Shown: positions 34,618 to 43,632 of the stretch, piece by piece | Numbering within the stretch: position 1 is the stretch's first letter | How the letters are laid out: each line of letters opens with the position of its first letter | DNA from: Phycisphaerae bacterium | GTDB taxonomy: Bacteria > Planctomycetota > Phycisphaerae > Phycisphaerales > SM1A02 | Reading direction: 5' to 3' | Length of the DNA: 63,123 nucleotides | Assembly: GCA_016873275.1 (NCBI GenBank) | Contig: VGXO01000011.1 | Span: forward strand, 1-63,123 | Notes under the pieces: model-generated | What the model saw: the letters and a program-made list of their open reading frames with translations, nothing else | What the model was told of the DNA's origin: nothing | Database searches by the model: none | Made by a program: the position numbers and the translations under genes

Positions 34618-36072
34618 ATGGCGGATTCGTCCCCGAGCACCGCGACCGGCGCCGACTGGACCCTTGCCCCGGCGCCCGAGTCCCTCAAGGTTCCCCTCGA
34701 GCCGCGGCCGGGGCTCTTCATCGACGGCGGATTCTCGGATCCGGTCGAGGGACGTCGGTTCCCCTCGATCAACCCCGCGACCGAGTCCGCCCTCGCCGAG
34801 GTCGCGGAGGCGGGCGCCGCCGACGTCGATCGCGCCGTCGACGCGGCGCGGCGGGCACTGAAGGATTGGCGGAGGACGCCGCCCCTCGAGCGGGCGAAGT
34901 ACCTCTTCCGGATCGCCCGGCGGATCCAAGACCGCTCGCGGGAGCTCGCGGTGCTCGAGACGATGGATGGCGGCAAGCCGATCCGCGAGAGCCGCGACTT
35001 CGACGTTCCCGCGGTCGCGCAGCACTTCTTCCACCACGCCGGCTGGTGCGACAAGCTCCGCTTCCTGCGAGACGAGCCGGAGCCCGTCGGCGTCTGCGGG
35101 CAGGTGATCCCCTGGAACTTCCCGCTCCTGATGGCGGCGTGGAAGCTCGCCCCGGCGCTCGCCTGCGGGAACACCTGCGTGCTCAAGCCGGCGGAGACGA
35201 CGAGCCTCACCGCGTTGCGGCTCGCGGAGATCCTCCGGGAGGTCGAGCTCCCGCCGGGCGTCGTGAACATCGTGACCGGCGGTCCGGAGACCGGTCGACT
35301 GCTCGTCGACCATCCGGGCATCGACAAGGTCGCCTTCACCGGATCGACCGAGGTCGGCAAGCGCATCGCCGCCTCCTGCGCAACCCGCCGCCGCAAGGTG
35401 ACCCTCGAGCTCGGCGGCAAGGGACCGCACGTCGTCTTCGCGGACGCGGCGATCGATCAGGCGGTCGAGGGCATCGTCTCCGGCATCTGGTTCAACCAAG
35501 GTCAGGTCTGCTGCGCGGGAAGCCGCCTGCTCGTCGAGGAGTCGGTGCTCGAGGAGGTCGTCGAGAAGCTCCGCCACCGCATGCGGTCGATCCGCGTGGG
35601 CGATCCGCTCGACAAGAACACCGACCTCGGCGCGATCAACTCGCGGGCGCAGCTCGAGCGCATCCGCCACTACCTGCGGCGGGGCGAGGAGGAGGGCGCG
35701 GTCCTTCATGAGTCTGGCGACGCGGCGCTGCCGGACCGCGGCTTCTGGTGCCGACCGACGCTCTTCACGAACGTGCAGCCGACCCACGCGATCGCCCGCG
35801 AGGAGATCTTCGGACCGGTCCTCGTGGCGATGAGCTTCCGCACCGCGGAGGAGGCGGTCTCCCGCGCGAACAACACCCCCTACGGGCTCTCCGCGGGCGT
35901 GTGGTCCGACAAGGGCGCGAAGGCGCTCGAGTTCGCGCGGCGGATGAAGGCGGGCGTCGTCTGGTGCAACACCTTCAACCGCTTCGATCCCGCCTCGCCC
36001 TTCGGCGGCTACCGCGAGAGCGGCTTTGGTCGCGAGGGCGGCGTGGCGGGACTGCGGGAGTACCTCGCATGA
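34618..36072 (+). CDS. Aldehyde dehydrogenase (catalytic partner of an ALDH16-like pair)
   Basis: The 484-residue NAD enzyme has the full active site: 'GQVIPWNFPLLMAAWKLAPAL', 'FTGSTEVGK', Glu in TLELGGKGPH, nucleophile Cys in FNQGQVCCAGSR, and 'EEIFGPVL'. Substrate is unknown. Its stop overlaps the start of a shorter ALDH homologue (ATGA), and together they resemble the two halves of ALDH16 proteins. A TACCCT hexamer ends 7 bases before ATG 34618, suggesting leaderless transcription. Confidence 0.92.
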   Translation: MADSSPSTATGADWTLAPAPESLKVPLEPRPGLFIDGGFSDPVEGRRFPSINPATESALAEVAEAGAADVDRAVDAARRALKDWRRTPPLERAKYLFRIARRIQDRSRELAVLETMDGGKPIRESRDFDVPAVAQHFFHHAGWCDKLRFLRDEPEPVGVCGQVIPWNFPLLMAAWKLAPALACGNTCVLKPAETTSLTALRLAEILREVELPPGVVNIVTGGPETGRLLVDHPGIDKVAFTGSTEVGKRIAASCATRRRKVTLELGGKGPHVVFADAAIDQAVEGIVSGIWFNQGQVCCAGSRLLVEESVLEEVVEKLRHRMRSIRVGDPLDKNTDLGAINSRAQLERIRHYLRRGEEEGAVLHESGDAALPDRGFWCRPTLFTNVQPTHAIAREEIFGPVLVAMSFRTAEEAVSRANNTPYGLSAGVWSDKGAKALEFARRMKAGVVWCNTFNRFDPASPFGGYRESGFGREGGVAGLREYLA

Positions 36073-36950
36073 GCCGCATCGGCGTGGTCAAGACGTGCAA
36101 GCTCTACATCGGCGGGTCGTACCCCCGCTCGGAGTCCGGGCGCACCGTGCCGGTCGCGGACCCGCAGGGCCGGGTCGTGGCGCACGCGGCGCGGGCGAGC
36201 CGCAAGGACCTTCGCGACGCGGTCGAGGCGGCGGCGAAGGCGGCGGATGGCTGGGCGTCCGCGACGCCCTACCTTCGCGGGCAGATCCTCTACCGCGTCG
36301 CGGAGTTCATGGAGGCACGGCGCGAGGAGCTCGTCGAGTCGATCCGCGTGGTGGAGGGATCGACCGCGGGCGCCGCGCGGAAGGAGGTCGAGCGGTCGAT
36401 CGACCGGATGGTCTCCTTCGCCGGCTGGACCGACAAGATGCCGAGCCTGCTCGGCGGTCAGTGCGCCGTCGCCGGCCCCTTCTACGTGATGTCGGTCATC
36501 GAGCCGATCGGCGTCGCGGCGACGGTCGCGCCGCCGGCACCGTCGCTGCTCGGGCTCGTGACCGCGCTGGCGCCGCCGCTCGCCGCGGGAAACGCGGTGG
36601 TCGCGCTCGCGAGCGAGGCGAACCCGCTGCCGGGCGTGGTGCTCTCCGAGATCCTCGGGGTCTCCGACGTTCCTGCAGGCGTCGCGAACGTCCTCACCGG
36701 CGGCGTGGGCGAGCTCGTGCCCGCCATGGCGAGCCATCGACAGATCGGGGTCCTCGGCGCGATCGGGCTTCCGGCGGAGGTCGCGACCGCCGCGGGCGAG
36801 GCGGCGGCGGAGAGCCTGAAGCGTCTTCGGCTCGTGGACGTGCCGGTCGAGCGGAGCGGGCTCGATGATCACGACCGCTGGACCGACCTCGACGCGATCC
36901 GACCTTGGATCGAGGTCAAGGCGATCTGGCATCCGACCTCGATCGCCTGA
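36069..36950 (+). CDS. Short aldehyde dehydrogenase homologue lacking the catalytic domain
   Basis: The 293-residue protein aligns with the N-terminal cofactor domain of ALDH enzymes: 'KLYIGGSYPRSESGRTVPVADPQGRVV', 'ELVESIRVVEGST', 'VIEPIGVAATVAPPAPSLLGL' and 'AAGNAVVAL'. It stops after the Rossmann half, and the ELGG and GQxC catalytic blocks are missing, so it cannot be an active dehydrogenase. In ALDH16 proteins a degenerate second ALDH module is fused to an active one and shapes the oligomer; the ATGA overlap here suggests the same role in trans. Confidence 0.85.
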   Translation: MSRIGVVKTCKLYIGGSYPRSESGRTVPVADPQGRVVAHAARASRKDLRDAVEAAAKAADGWASATPYLRGQILYRVAEFMEARREELVESIRVVEGSTAGAARKEVERSIDRMVSFAGWTDKMPSLLGGQCAVAGPFYVMSVIEPIGVAATVAPPAPSLLGLVTALAPPLAAGNAVVALASEANPLPGVVLSEILGVSDVPAGVANVLTGGVGELVPAMASHRQIGVLGAIGLPAEVATAAGEAAAESLKRLRLVDVPVERSGLDDHDRWTDLDAIRPWIEVKAIWHPTSIA

Positions 36951-36962
36951 GGCGCTGGCGGG

Positions 36963-37964
36963 TCACCGACCGCGGGCGCGGCGACCTCCCGCCGAGTAGC
37001 GGTCCGCGGTGCGCCGGGCGAGGTCGCGGACGAGTTCCGCGAGGACCTTCGGCGACCGCACCGTCGCGTGCGGACCCATCGACAGCACCCACCAGGCGAT
37101 CTCCTCGAGCCCGCTCACGGTGAAGGAGATCGTGCAGCCGCCGTCGCGGCGGTGCTCGACCTGCTGCGTGCGGTGCCAGATGGTGTCCGAGACGGTGGGG
37201 GCGAACTCCGGATCGAAGTCGATCGCCACCGCGTGGTCGGGGCGTCCGCGGATCATCCGCCACGCGTTGCCGAGATGACGCTCGAGCGAGAAGGACTTGG
37301 GGATGCGGTATCCGCGCCGGGTCGGGCGGATCGCCCCGAAGCGGCTGAGCTTCAGGCTGCGGACCTCGTCCTTGTCGATGCGGCGACCCACCGCGTACCA
37401 CGCCCTCACGGAGAAGAACAGGGCATACGGCTCGAGGAGGAAGGTCGTGGATCGCCCGGCGTCCGGACCGGTCGCGGACTCGTAGCTCACCTCGATCGCG
37501 CGGCGCCCGCGGATCGCCTCCTGCACCTTCGCGTAGACGTCCCGGTGGTGGTCCGCCGGCTCGCCCGGCGCCGTGCGCACCTCGAGCATCCGCCGGTCCG
37601 CGTCGAGCTGGTCGCGGAGCGCGGCGGGCAGCTGCGACTCGATCTTCCGCATCGCGTGCAGCGCCTCGCGGAGGAAGGGCACCTGCTTCTGCCCGCCGAG
37701 CTGCTCCGAGAGCACGCTCATCGCGAGGCACTCCTCGAGGGTGAGCTGCATCGGCGGCAGGAAGAAGCCGGGGTCGAGGCGGTAGCAGTCGTCCGCGTCG
37801 TCGAAGCGGATCGGGACGCCGGCGCCCTCGAGCTCCTTCAGGTCGCGGTAGATGTTGCGGACGCTCGTGCCGCAGGTCTCGGCGAGGTCCTTCGCCCGAT
37901 GCCGCCCGGACTGCACGAGGATCACGAGCCGAAGCAGCCGGTGGATGCGGGTGTAGGTAGCCAT
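36963..37964 (-). CDS. HTH and WYL-domain transcriptional regulator
   Basis: The 333-residue regulator has an N-terminal winged helix ('RIHRLLRLVILVQSGRHRAKDLAE', 'SVRNIYRDLKELEGAG'), a linker 'LTLEECLAMSVLSEQL', a WYL-type ligand domain ('LEPYALFFSVRAWYAVGRR', WYAV replacing WYL) and a C-terminal extension 'GLEEIAWWVLSMGPHATV'. WYL regulators usually sense a nucleotide-like or single-stranded nucleic acid ligand. Its targets are unknown; it ends 12 bases from the convergent ALDH pair and lies upstream of nothing obvious. Confidence 0.88.
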   Translation of the reverse strand: MATYTRIHRLLRLVILVQSGRHRAKDLAETCGTSVRNIYRDLKELEGAGVPIRFDDADDCYRLDPGFFLPPMQLTLEECLAMSVLSEQLGGQKQVPFLREALHAMRKIESQLPAALRDQLDADRRMLEVRTAPGEPADHHRDVYAKVQEAIRGRRAIEVSYESATGPDAGRSTTFLLEPYALFFSVRAWYAVGRRIDKDEVRSLKLSRFGAIRPTRRGYRIPKSFSLERHLGNAWRMIRGRPDHAVAIDFDPEFAPTVSDTIWHRTQQVEHRRDGGCTISFTVSGLEEIAWWVLSMGPHATVRSPKVLAELVRDLARRTADRYSAGGRRARGR

Positions 37965-37995
37965 GCGGGCTCGCGGAGGACGAGATGACGAGCGA

Positions 37996-39171
37996 CTACG
38001 GGACCGTGGTGAGCCCCCGAGCCATGGCGAGGTATGCGTCGACCTGCGCCCGCACCTCCGCGAGCGAGTCGCCTCCGAACTTCGCGCGGAACGCCCGCGC
38101 GACCTCGAAGGCGACCACGTTCTCGAGGACCACGCTCGCCGCGGCGGCGGCGCAGACGTCCGATCGCTCGTAGGCGGAGGTCTGGGGCTCGCCGGTCGCG
38201 AGGTCCACGCTGGGCATGCCGCGCAGCAGCGTGCTGATCGGCTTCATCGCCGCGGTGATCACGATCGGCATGCCGTTGGTCATGCCGCCCTCGAGACCTC
38301 CCGCGTGGTTGGTCTGGCGCTCGAATCCGAGCGAGGAGGTCGCTCGCCGCGCCGGATCAAGGCGGATCGCGTCGTGGACCTCCGAGCCGCGGTGCCTCGC
38401 GACCTCCGCGCCCATCCCGATCTCCACGCTCTTGATCGCCTGCACCCCCAACACCGCCGCGCCGATCCGCGCGTCGAGCCGCTCGAGCCCCGCGCCGCAG
38501 GCGCCGAGCCCCGGCGGCGCGCCGAAGACGTGCACCTCGATCAGACCGCCGACGGTGTCCTTCGCCTCCTTCGCCTCGCGGATCCGCGAGGCGAGCCGTT
38601 CGCTCGCCTCGGGATCCGGCACTCCGACCTCGCTCGCGTCGCGGATCGCCCGCAGGTCGCGCCAGTTCTCGGGGGTCGGTCGCGCGCTCGTGAAGACGTC
38701 GATCGCGCCCCGGACGAAGCCGAACGCCTCGATCCCGAACTCGCGGAGGAGGCACCTCGCCGCGGCGCCGCCCGCGGTGCGCGCCGCGGTCTCGCGGGCG
38801 CTCGAGCGCTCGATCACGTCGCGGCAGTCGGTCGAGAGGAACTTGAGGCTGCCCGCGAGGTCGGCGTGACCCGGCCTCGGGCGGGTCACCGGCGGCGTCC
38901 TGACGGGGTCGTCGAGGCGGCGGTCCTGGTTCCGGACCGCGATCGCGAGCGGACCCGCCGTGATCCGCCCCTGCCGCACGCCCGCCAGCACCTCCGCCGC
39001 GTCCTCCTCGATCCGCTGCCGCGCGCCTCGTCCGTAGCCGCGCTGGCGGCGCCGCAGCTCCGCGTTCACGAAGTCGAGGTCGAAGGGCATGCCGAGCGGA
39101 AGGCCCTCGACGAGGCAGACCATCGCGGGTCCGTGCGACTCACCGGCGGTTCGGAGCTCGAGGGCGGTCAT
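37996..39171 (-). CDS. aroC: Chorismate synthase AroC
   Basis: AroC converts 5-enolpyruvylshikimate 3-phosphate to chorismate using reduced FMN, the last step of the shikimate pathway. The 391 residues carry all three signatures: 'RTAGESHGPAM', 'RQRGYGRGARQRIEEDAAEVLAG' context with 'GRGARQRIE', and C-terminal 'RSDVCAAAAASVVLENVVAF'. The active-site 'ARETAARTAGGAAAR' and 'GLEGGMTNGMPI' are present. ATG 39171 places RTAGESHG at residue 7, as expected; the open frame further upstream has no homology. Downstream, on the same strand, is the WYL regulator 31 bases away. Confidence 0.95.
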   Translation of the reverse strand: MTALELRTAGESHGPAMVCLVEGLPLGMPFDLDFVNAELRRRQRGYGRGARQRIEEDAAEVLAGVRQGRITAGPLAIAVRNQDRRLDDPVRTPPVTRPRPGHADLAGSLKFLSTDCRDVIERSSARETAARTAGGAAARCLLREFGIEAFGFVRGAIDVFTSARPTPENWRDLRAIRDASEVGVPDPEASERLASRIREAKEAKDTVGGLIEVHVFGAPPGLGACGAGLERLDARIGAAVLGVQAIKSVEIGMGAEVARHRGSEVHDAIRLDPARRATSSLGFERQTNHAGGLEGGMTNGMPIVITAAMKPISTLLRGMPSVDLATGEPQTSAYERSDVCAAAAASVVLENVVAFEVARAFRAKFGGDSLAEVRAQVDAYLAMARGLTTVP

Positions 39172-39324
39172 GGCGTGCGCGAGGGAGACCGGGTCGATCG
39201 TAGCGGGAAGCACGCCTCGTTCATCCGCGACGGGGTGACCTCCGCTCTCGCTCGGAGCAGGACGGCTCGTAGATTCGCCGCGTCGCGTCTCCCCAACTCC
39301 CCCCAACACCCAGGAGATCCTGTG

Positions 39325-39813
39325 ATGAACTCCCCCCGAACCCGCGTCCCGCTCCTCGTCGTCCTGCTCGCCTCCACCATGCTCGTCGCGATCCCCGCCG
39401 CGGGGATCGTCGTGCCGGGTCTCGCCTCGTCGAACGAGGTCGACGCGAAGTCGCTCGGGGTGGACCTCGAGCGCTCGATGTGGAAGGCGATCGCCGACCA
39501 CGACATGAGGACCGTCGAGTCGATGCTTGCCTCCGGATTCCTCTCGGTGCACGAGAACGGCGCCCGGGACCGCGCGAAGGAGCTCGACCTGATCTCGAAG
39601 CTCAAGCTCGGACCCTACGAGCGCTCCGACTTCGTGGTGACCCGCGAGGGACCGACCATGGTGGTCTGCTACTTTGTCGAGGTGGCGGAGACGATCGACG
39701 GCGATCGCCTGCCCAAGCGCCGCTCGGCGCGGTCGAGCGTCTGGCTCATGACCCCCCAGGGCTGGCAGTGGATCCATCACGCGAACCTGAACCCGCTCCC
39801 GCCGAAGGCCTAG
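39325..39813 (+). CDS. Exported NTF2-like (DUF4440-type) protein
   Basis: The 162-residue protein starts at ATG 39325 after an AGGAG site. A signal peptide (about 8-28, 'PLLVVLLASTMLVAIPAAG') precedes a cone-shaped NTF2-like domain: 'LERSMWKAIADHDMRTVESMLASGF', 'KLGPYERSDFVVTREGPTMVVCYFVE', ending 'SVWLMTPQGWQWIHHANLNP'. The family binds small ligands or acts as a steroid-isomerase-like enzyme; no catalytic residues can be named. It ends 29 bases before eboE and could share its transcript. Confidence 0.8.
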   Translation: MNSPRTRVPLLVVLLASTMLVAIPAAGIVVPGLASSNEVDAKSLGVDLERSMWKAIADHDMRTVESMLASGFLSVHENGARDRAKELDLISKLKLGPYERSDFVVTREGPTMVVCYFVEVAETIDGDRLPKRRSARSSVWLMTPQGWQWIHHANLNPLPPKA

Positions 39814-39842
39814 GTCCCGGCGGCGGATCGCCGATCCGCTCG

Positions 39843-40976
39843 CTGCGACTCGGCTACTGCACGAACGTCCACCCCGGTCCTGGACTCGCGAGGATCCTCG
39901 AGGGGGTGGTGGCGATGGCGCCCTTGGTGGCGTCGTCGCTTCGTCGTGGCGGGAGCTCCGTGCTGCCCCGCGACGCGCCGCTCCCGCTCGGTCTCTGGCT
40001 CTCCGACGAGGCGTCGCGCGATCTCGATCGTCCCGGCGAGGCGGAGCGCCTGCGCGACCGCCTCGCCGGACTCGGGCTCGTGGTGGCTGGACTCAACGGA
40101 TTTCCCTTCGGCGACTTCCACGGACGCGTCGTGAAGCACGCCGTCTACGAGCCCTCGTGGGCGGATCCCGCGCGGCTCGAGTTCACCGCGCGGCTCGCCC
40201 GCGTCCTCGCGCGGCTCGTTCCGTCCGGCACGAGGTCCGCCGGCGTCACGACGCTTCCGGTCGGCTGGCGGGCGGCGGTCTCCGATGGCGGATCGATCGA
40301 CGCCGCGCGGCGGGCGCTCGCCGTCGCGATCGAGGCGATGCGTCGCGCCTCCGACGACTCCGGCATCGAGATCCACCTCGACCTCGAGCCGGAGCCCGGC
40401 TGCCTGCTCGAGCGGGCGGAGGAGACCGCGGAGTTCCTCGCGGGGGTGCACGATCTCGCCGGGCAGGCGGCGCGGAGCCATCTTCGCGCGTGCCACGACG
40501 TCTGCCATGCGTCGGTGATGTTCGAGCCGCAGGACGACTCGCTCGAGGCGTACCGGCGCCGTGGCGTGCTGGTCGGTCGGGTGCAGGTCTCGAACGCGGT
40601 CGCGTTCGACGGGTCGGGCGGCGACTTCCGCGCCCTCCGCATCTTCGACGAGCCCCGCTGGCTGCACCAGACCACGGTCCTCGATGGCGCAGGCAAGGTG
40701 CACCTCTTCGACGACCTGCCCGAGGCGATCGAGCGGGCGCCCGAGGGCTTCTGGCGGATCCACTTCCACGTGCCGGTCTTCGCGGAGTCGCTCGGGAGGG
40801 TGCAGACCACGCGGGGTGACGTCGGGGAGTGCCTCGCCGCGCTTCGCGCGGAGGACGGCTGCGACTTCCTCGAGGTCGAGACCTACGCCTGGAGCGTGCT
40901 GCCCGCGGCGATGCGCCCGGGCTCCCTCGACGAGGGGATCGCGCGGGAGCTCCGCTACGTGCACGACCTGCTCTGA
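39843..40976 (+). CDS. eboE: EboE-like TIM-barrel metabolite-traffic protein
   Basis: EboE belongs to the ebo cluster that, in Nostoc punctiforme, is needed to move the scytonemin precursor to the periplasm; its chemistry is unsettled. The 377 residues follow a xylose-isomerase-like barrel: 'LRLGYCTNVHPG', 'LPLGLWLS', 'AGLNGFPFGDFHG', 'EIHLDLEPEPGC', 'HDVCHASVMFE', 'VGRVQVSNA', 'WRIHFHVPVF' and 'FLEVETYAW', with Glu, Asp and His well placed to bind a metal. Family members begin M-[KR]-L-G-Y-C-T-N, which points to a CTG start at 39843; no ATG or TTG is near, and the alternative is GTG 39768 inside the upstream gene. EboC and EboF homologues follow directly. Confidence 0.82.
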   Translation: MRLGYCTNVHPGPGLARILEGVVAMAPLVASSLRRGGSSVLPRDAPLPLGLWLSDEASRDLDRPGEAERLRDRLAGLGLVVAGLNGFPFGDFHGRVVKHAVYEPSWADPARLEFTARLARVLARLVPSGTRSAGVTTLPVGWRAAVSDGGSIDAARRALAVAIEAMRRASDDSGIEIHLDLEPEPGCLLERAEETAEFLAGVHDLAGQAARSHLRACHDVCHASVMFEPQDDSLEAYRRRGVLVGRVQVSNAVAFDGSGGDFRALRIFDEPRWLHQTTVLDGAGKVHLFDDLPEAIERAPEGFWRIHFHVPVFAESLGRVQTTRGDVGECLAALRAEDGCDFLEVETYAWSVLPAAMRPGSLDEGIARELRYVHDLL

Positions 40977-41039
40977 GGGCGCCGCGGTTGCGCGGCGGTC
41001 GATTCCTCGGCACCACCCCTTCGGCATTACCTTGCGGCG

Positions 41040-42092
41040 GTGCCGATCGACTCCCGACTCCGCGGATGGATCGAGCTCCTCCGCCTCCCGAACCTGCCGA
41101 CGGTCGCGAGCAATGCCCTGCTCGGCGCGTGGCTCGGCGCCGCGGCGGTCGGCGATGCGATCCGGGTTCCGGGGAGCCGCTGGCTTGGTTCGGCGCCGGA
41201 GGACCTCGCCCGGACGACCGTCGACGACGTGCTGCTCCTCGCCCGCGTGGCGGCGGGGATCTGCGGTCTCTACCTCGTCGGCTTGATCCTCAACGACGTG
41301 CTCGACCTCGAGACGGACCGCCGCGAGCGACCGGCTCGACCGCTGCCCTCCGGGCGGGTGCGGGTGCTGCATGCCGTGGCGGCGTCGGCGGCGCTTGGGC
41401 TCGGAAGCCTGTGGCTCCTCGGCGCTCTCGGAGGCTCGACCCAGGTCAGCCTCCTGTCGCTCCTCCTCTGCAGCGCGATCATCCTCTATGACCTGCTGCA
41501 CGCGAGGCTCCGTTGGTCCGTGGCGCTGCCGGGCGCATGCCGAGGTCTCGCGATCATCCTCGCCGCCGGCGCGGCGGCGGAGGGAGTGCGCGCGGCGGAG
41601 GAGCCCGTCGCGGCGTCCGACGCCCCTCCTTGGCTCGATCCGGTCGTCCTCGCCGCGGCGGGCGTGGTGGCGGTCTTCGTCGTCGCGGTGAGCATCGTCG
41701 CGAGGGGCGAGGTGCGGACCGAGGAGGGGCGACTCGCCCTCCGTCGCGACCTCGGCGCCGGTCCGCGCTGGGTGGTCGGTTGCGGTCTGCTCTGCCTCGT
41801 GCCGGCGGCGATGCTCGGGGCGATGATTCCCCGCCCGACGATCGAGGATCCCTTCGGCTCGATGCAGCTGCTGCGCGACCTCGCGGTCATTGGATGCCTG
41901 GCGGGCTGGTTCGTCGCGGCGACCCGCTGGACCGCGGAGACGCCGGTGCCGCGCCTCGTCGGCGGATGGCTGGGGAGCCTCTGCCTGATCGACGCGGTCG
42001 TGCTGGCGGCGCTTGGACCGACGCCGACGGTCGTCGCGATCGTCCTCTTCGCGGCGAGCCGCCTGCTTGGTCGCCGCCTCGCGGCGAGCTGA
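41040..42092 (+). CDS. eboC: EboC-like UbiA-family prenyltransferase
   Basis: The 350-residue integral membrane protein has about eight helices and the UbiA Asp-rich motif 'NDVLDLETDRRERPARPLPSG' shortened here to NDVLD and DRRERPARPLP, which binds prenyl diphosphate through magnesium. Downstream helices show 'IILYDLLHARLRW', the second Asp region. It should attach a prenyl or similar chain to an acceptor in the inner membrane; in ebo systems the acceptor is unknown. GTG 41040 is preceded by TACCTT ending 6 bases upstream, a leaderless-type promoter inside the cluster. Confidence 0.8.
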   Translation: MPIDSRLRGWIELLRLPNLPTVASNALLGAWLGAAAVGDAIRVPGSRWLGSAPEDLARTTVDDVLLLARVAAGICGLYLVGLILNDVLDLETDRRERPARPLPSGRVRVLHAVAASAALGLGSLWLLGALGGSTQVSLLSLLLCSAIILYDLLHARLRWSVALPGACRGLAIILAAGAAAEGVRAAEEPVAASDAPPWLDPVVLAAAGVVAVFVVAVSIVARGEVRTEEGRLALRRDLGAGPRWVVGCGLLCLVPAAMLGAMIPRPTIEDPFGSMQLLRDLAVIGCLAGWFVAATRWTAETPVPRLVGGWLGSLCLIDAVVLAALGPTPTVVAIVLFAASRLLGRRLAAS

Positions 42093-42123
42093 CGACGCCC
42101 ACGGGCGAAGGTCCCGCGTCACA

Positions 42124-43545
42124 ATGACCGGCGTGAGCTCCGCACCCGCGCCGCAGCCCGTCGCCGTCGTCGACCTCGTGGGCTTGTCGCGTCGCCTGCT
42201 TGCGGCGCATGCGCCGCGGCTTCGGCGCTTCGCCGAGCGGCACGGAGCGATCAGGACGACGACGCCGCCGCTGCCGGCGGTCACCTGCACGGTGCAGTCC
42301 TCGATGCTGACCGGCCTGCCTCCCTCCGCGCACGGCGCGGTCGCGAACGGCTGGTTCGACCGCGAGCTCGGCGAGGTCCTCATGTGGCGGCAGTCGAACC
42401 GCCTCGTCGCCGGCGAGAAGGTCTGGGAGACGGCGAGGCGGCTCGACCCGCGGGTGACCTGCGCGAACCTCTTCTGGTGGTACGCGATGGGCGGCACGCA
42501 CGACGTGTCGGTCACGCCGCGACCGATCTACGCGGCGGACGGACGCAAGATTCCCGACTGCTGGACGACGCCCGCCGACCTCCGCGACCACCTGCAGCGG
42601 GCGCTGGGACGGTTTCCCCTCTTCGACTTCTGGGGACCGCGCGCCGGCATCGCCTCGAGCCGCTGGATCGCCGACGCCGCCCGCGAGGTCTGGCGTCGGC
42701 ACCATCCGACGATCTCCCTCGTCTACCTGCCGCACCTCGACTACGACCTGCAGCGGTTCGGACCAGAGGATCCGCGGGTCGCGCGGGCGGTCGCGGCGAT
42801 CGACGAGGTCGCGGGCGATCTCCTCGACTTCTACGAGCATGAGGGGGTTCGGCCGATCGTCCTATCCGAGTACGGGATCGTGCCGGTCCGCGGACCGGTG
42901 GCGATCAACCGCGAGCTCCGCCGCGCGGGGCTTCTCAAGGTGCGCGCGGAGGAGCATGAGCGCGAGGCGCTCGACCTTCTCGGCAGCGATGCGTTCGCGG
43001 TGGTCGATCACCAGGTCGCCCACGTCTACCTTGCGCCTGCGGCGAGAGCTCGCGTCGGAGAGGTCCATGACCTGCTTCGCGCCCTTGATGGGGTCGAGAC
43101 GGTGCTCGTCGGTGAGGCGATCGCCGCGGCGGGACTCGCGCATGCCCGAAGCGGCGACCTCGTCGCGGTCGCGGCGCCAGACCGCTGGGTCGAGTGGGGG
43201 CACTGGCTCGAGGACTCGCGGGCACCCGACTTCGCCCGGTGCGTCGAGATCTTTCGCAAGACCGGCTTCGATCCCTGCGAGCTTCTCGTCGATCCTCGCA
43301 TCGCGTTCCCGCGGCTCGCGGTGGCGTGGCGCCTGCTGCGGCGGACCCTCGGTCAGCGGGTGCTGATGGACCTGATCCCGCTCGATGGCTCGCTCGTGGG
43401 CGGCTCCCATGGACGGATCGACGTCCCGGAGATCGACCGACCGGTCCTTCTTGGGGCGGTTCCATCGGCGACCCCGGAGGTCATCCCGGCGACCGCCGTG
43501 CGGGACCTCGTGCTGGAGTCGGTGCTCGGTCGGCGGGTCGAATGA
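42124..43545 (+). CDS. eboF: EboF-like alkaline phosphatase-superfamily (nucleotide pyrophosphatase-type) protein
   Basis: The 473-residue protein belongs to the type I phosphodiesterase/nucleotide pyrophosphatase group. Metal ligands and nucleophile region can be followed: Asp in 'VAVVDLVGL', Thr/Ser in 'VTCTVQSSMLTGLPPSAHG', 'VYLPHLDYDLQRFG', 'VLSEYGIVPV' and a His in 'GGSHGRI'. Conserved ebo wording includes 'ANGWFDRELGEVLMWRQSN', 'CANLFWWYAM' and 'SVTPRPIY'. It would cleave a phosphoester or diphosphate, perhaps releasing the product of EboC. ATG 42124 is used, but GTG 42133 lies 7 bases after a CACAAT hexamer and may be the true, leaderless start. Confidence 0.82.
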   Translation: MTGVSSAPAPQPVAVVDLVGLSRRLLAAHAPRLRRFAERHGAIRTTTPPLPAVTCTVQSSMLTGLPPSAHGAVANGWFDRELGEVLMWRQSNRLVAGEKVWETARRLDPRVTCANLFWWYAMGGTHDVSVTPRPIYAADGRKIPDCWTTPADLRDHLQRALGRFPLFDFWGPRAGIASSRWIADAAREVWRRHHPTISLVYLPHLDYDLQRFGPEDPRVARAVAAIDEVAGDLLDFYEHEGVRPIVLSEYGIVPVRGPVAINRELRRAGLLKVRAEEHEREALDLLGSDAFAVVDHQVAHVYLAPAARARVGEVHDLLRALDGVETVLVGEAIAAAGLAHARSGDLVAVAAPDRWVEWGHWLEDSRAPDFARCVEIFRKTGFDPCELLVDPRIAFPRLAVAWRLLRRTLGQRVLMDLIPLDGSLVGGSHGRIDVPEIDRPVLLGAVPSATPEVIPATAVRDLVLESVLGRRVE

Positions 43546-43632
43546 GCCGCGAACGACGCGTCGTGGGTTGATCCGTCGAGCGAGGGGTCCACAATCAAGT
43601 CTTCCTCCGCGGGCTTCCTCCGCGAACTGCGC

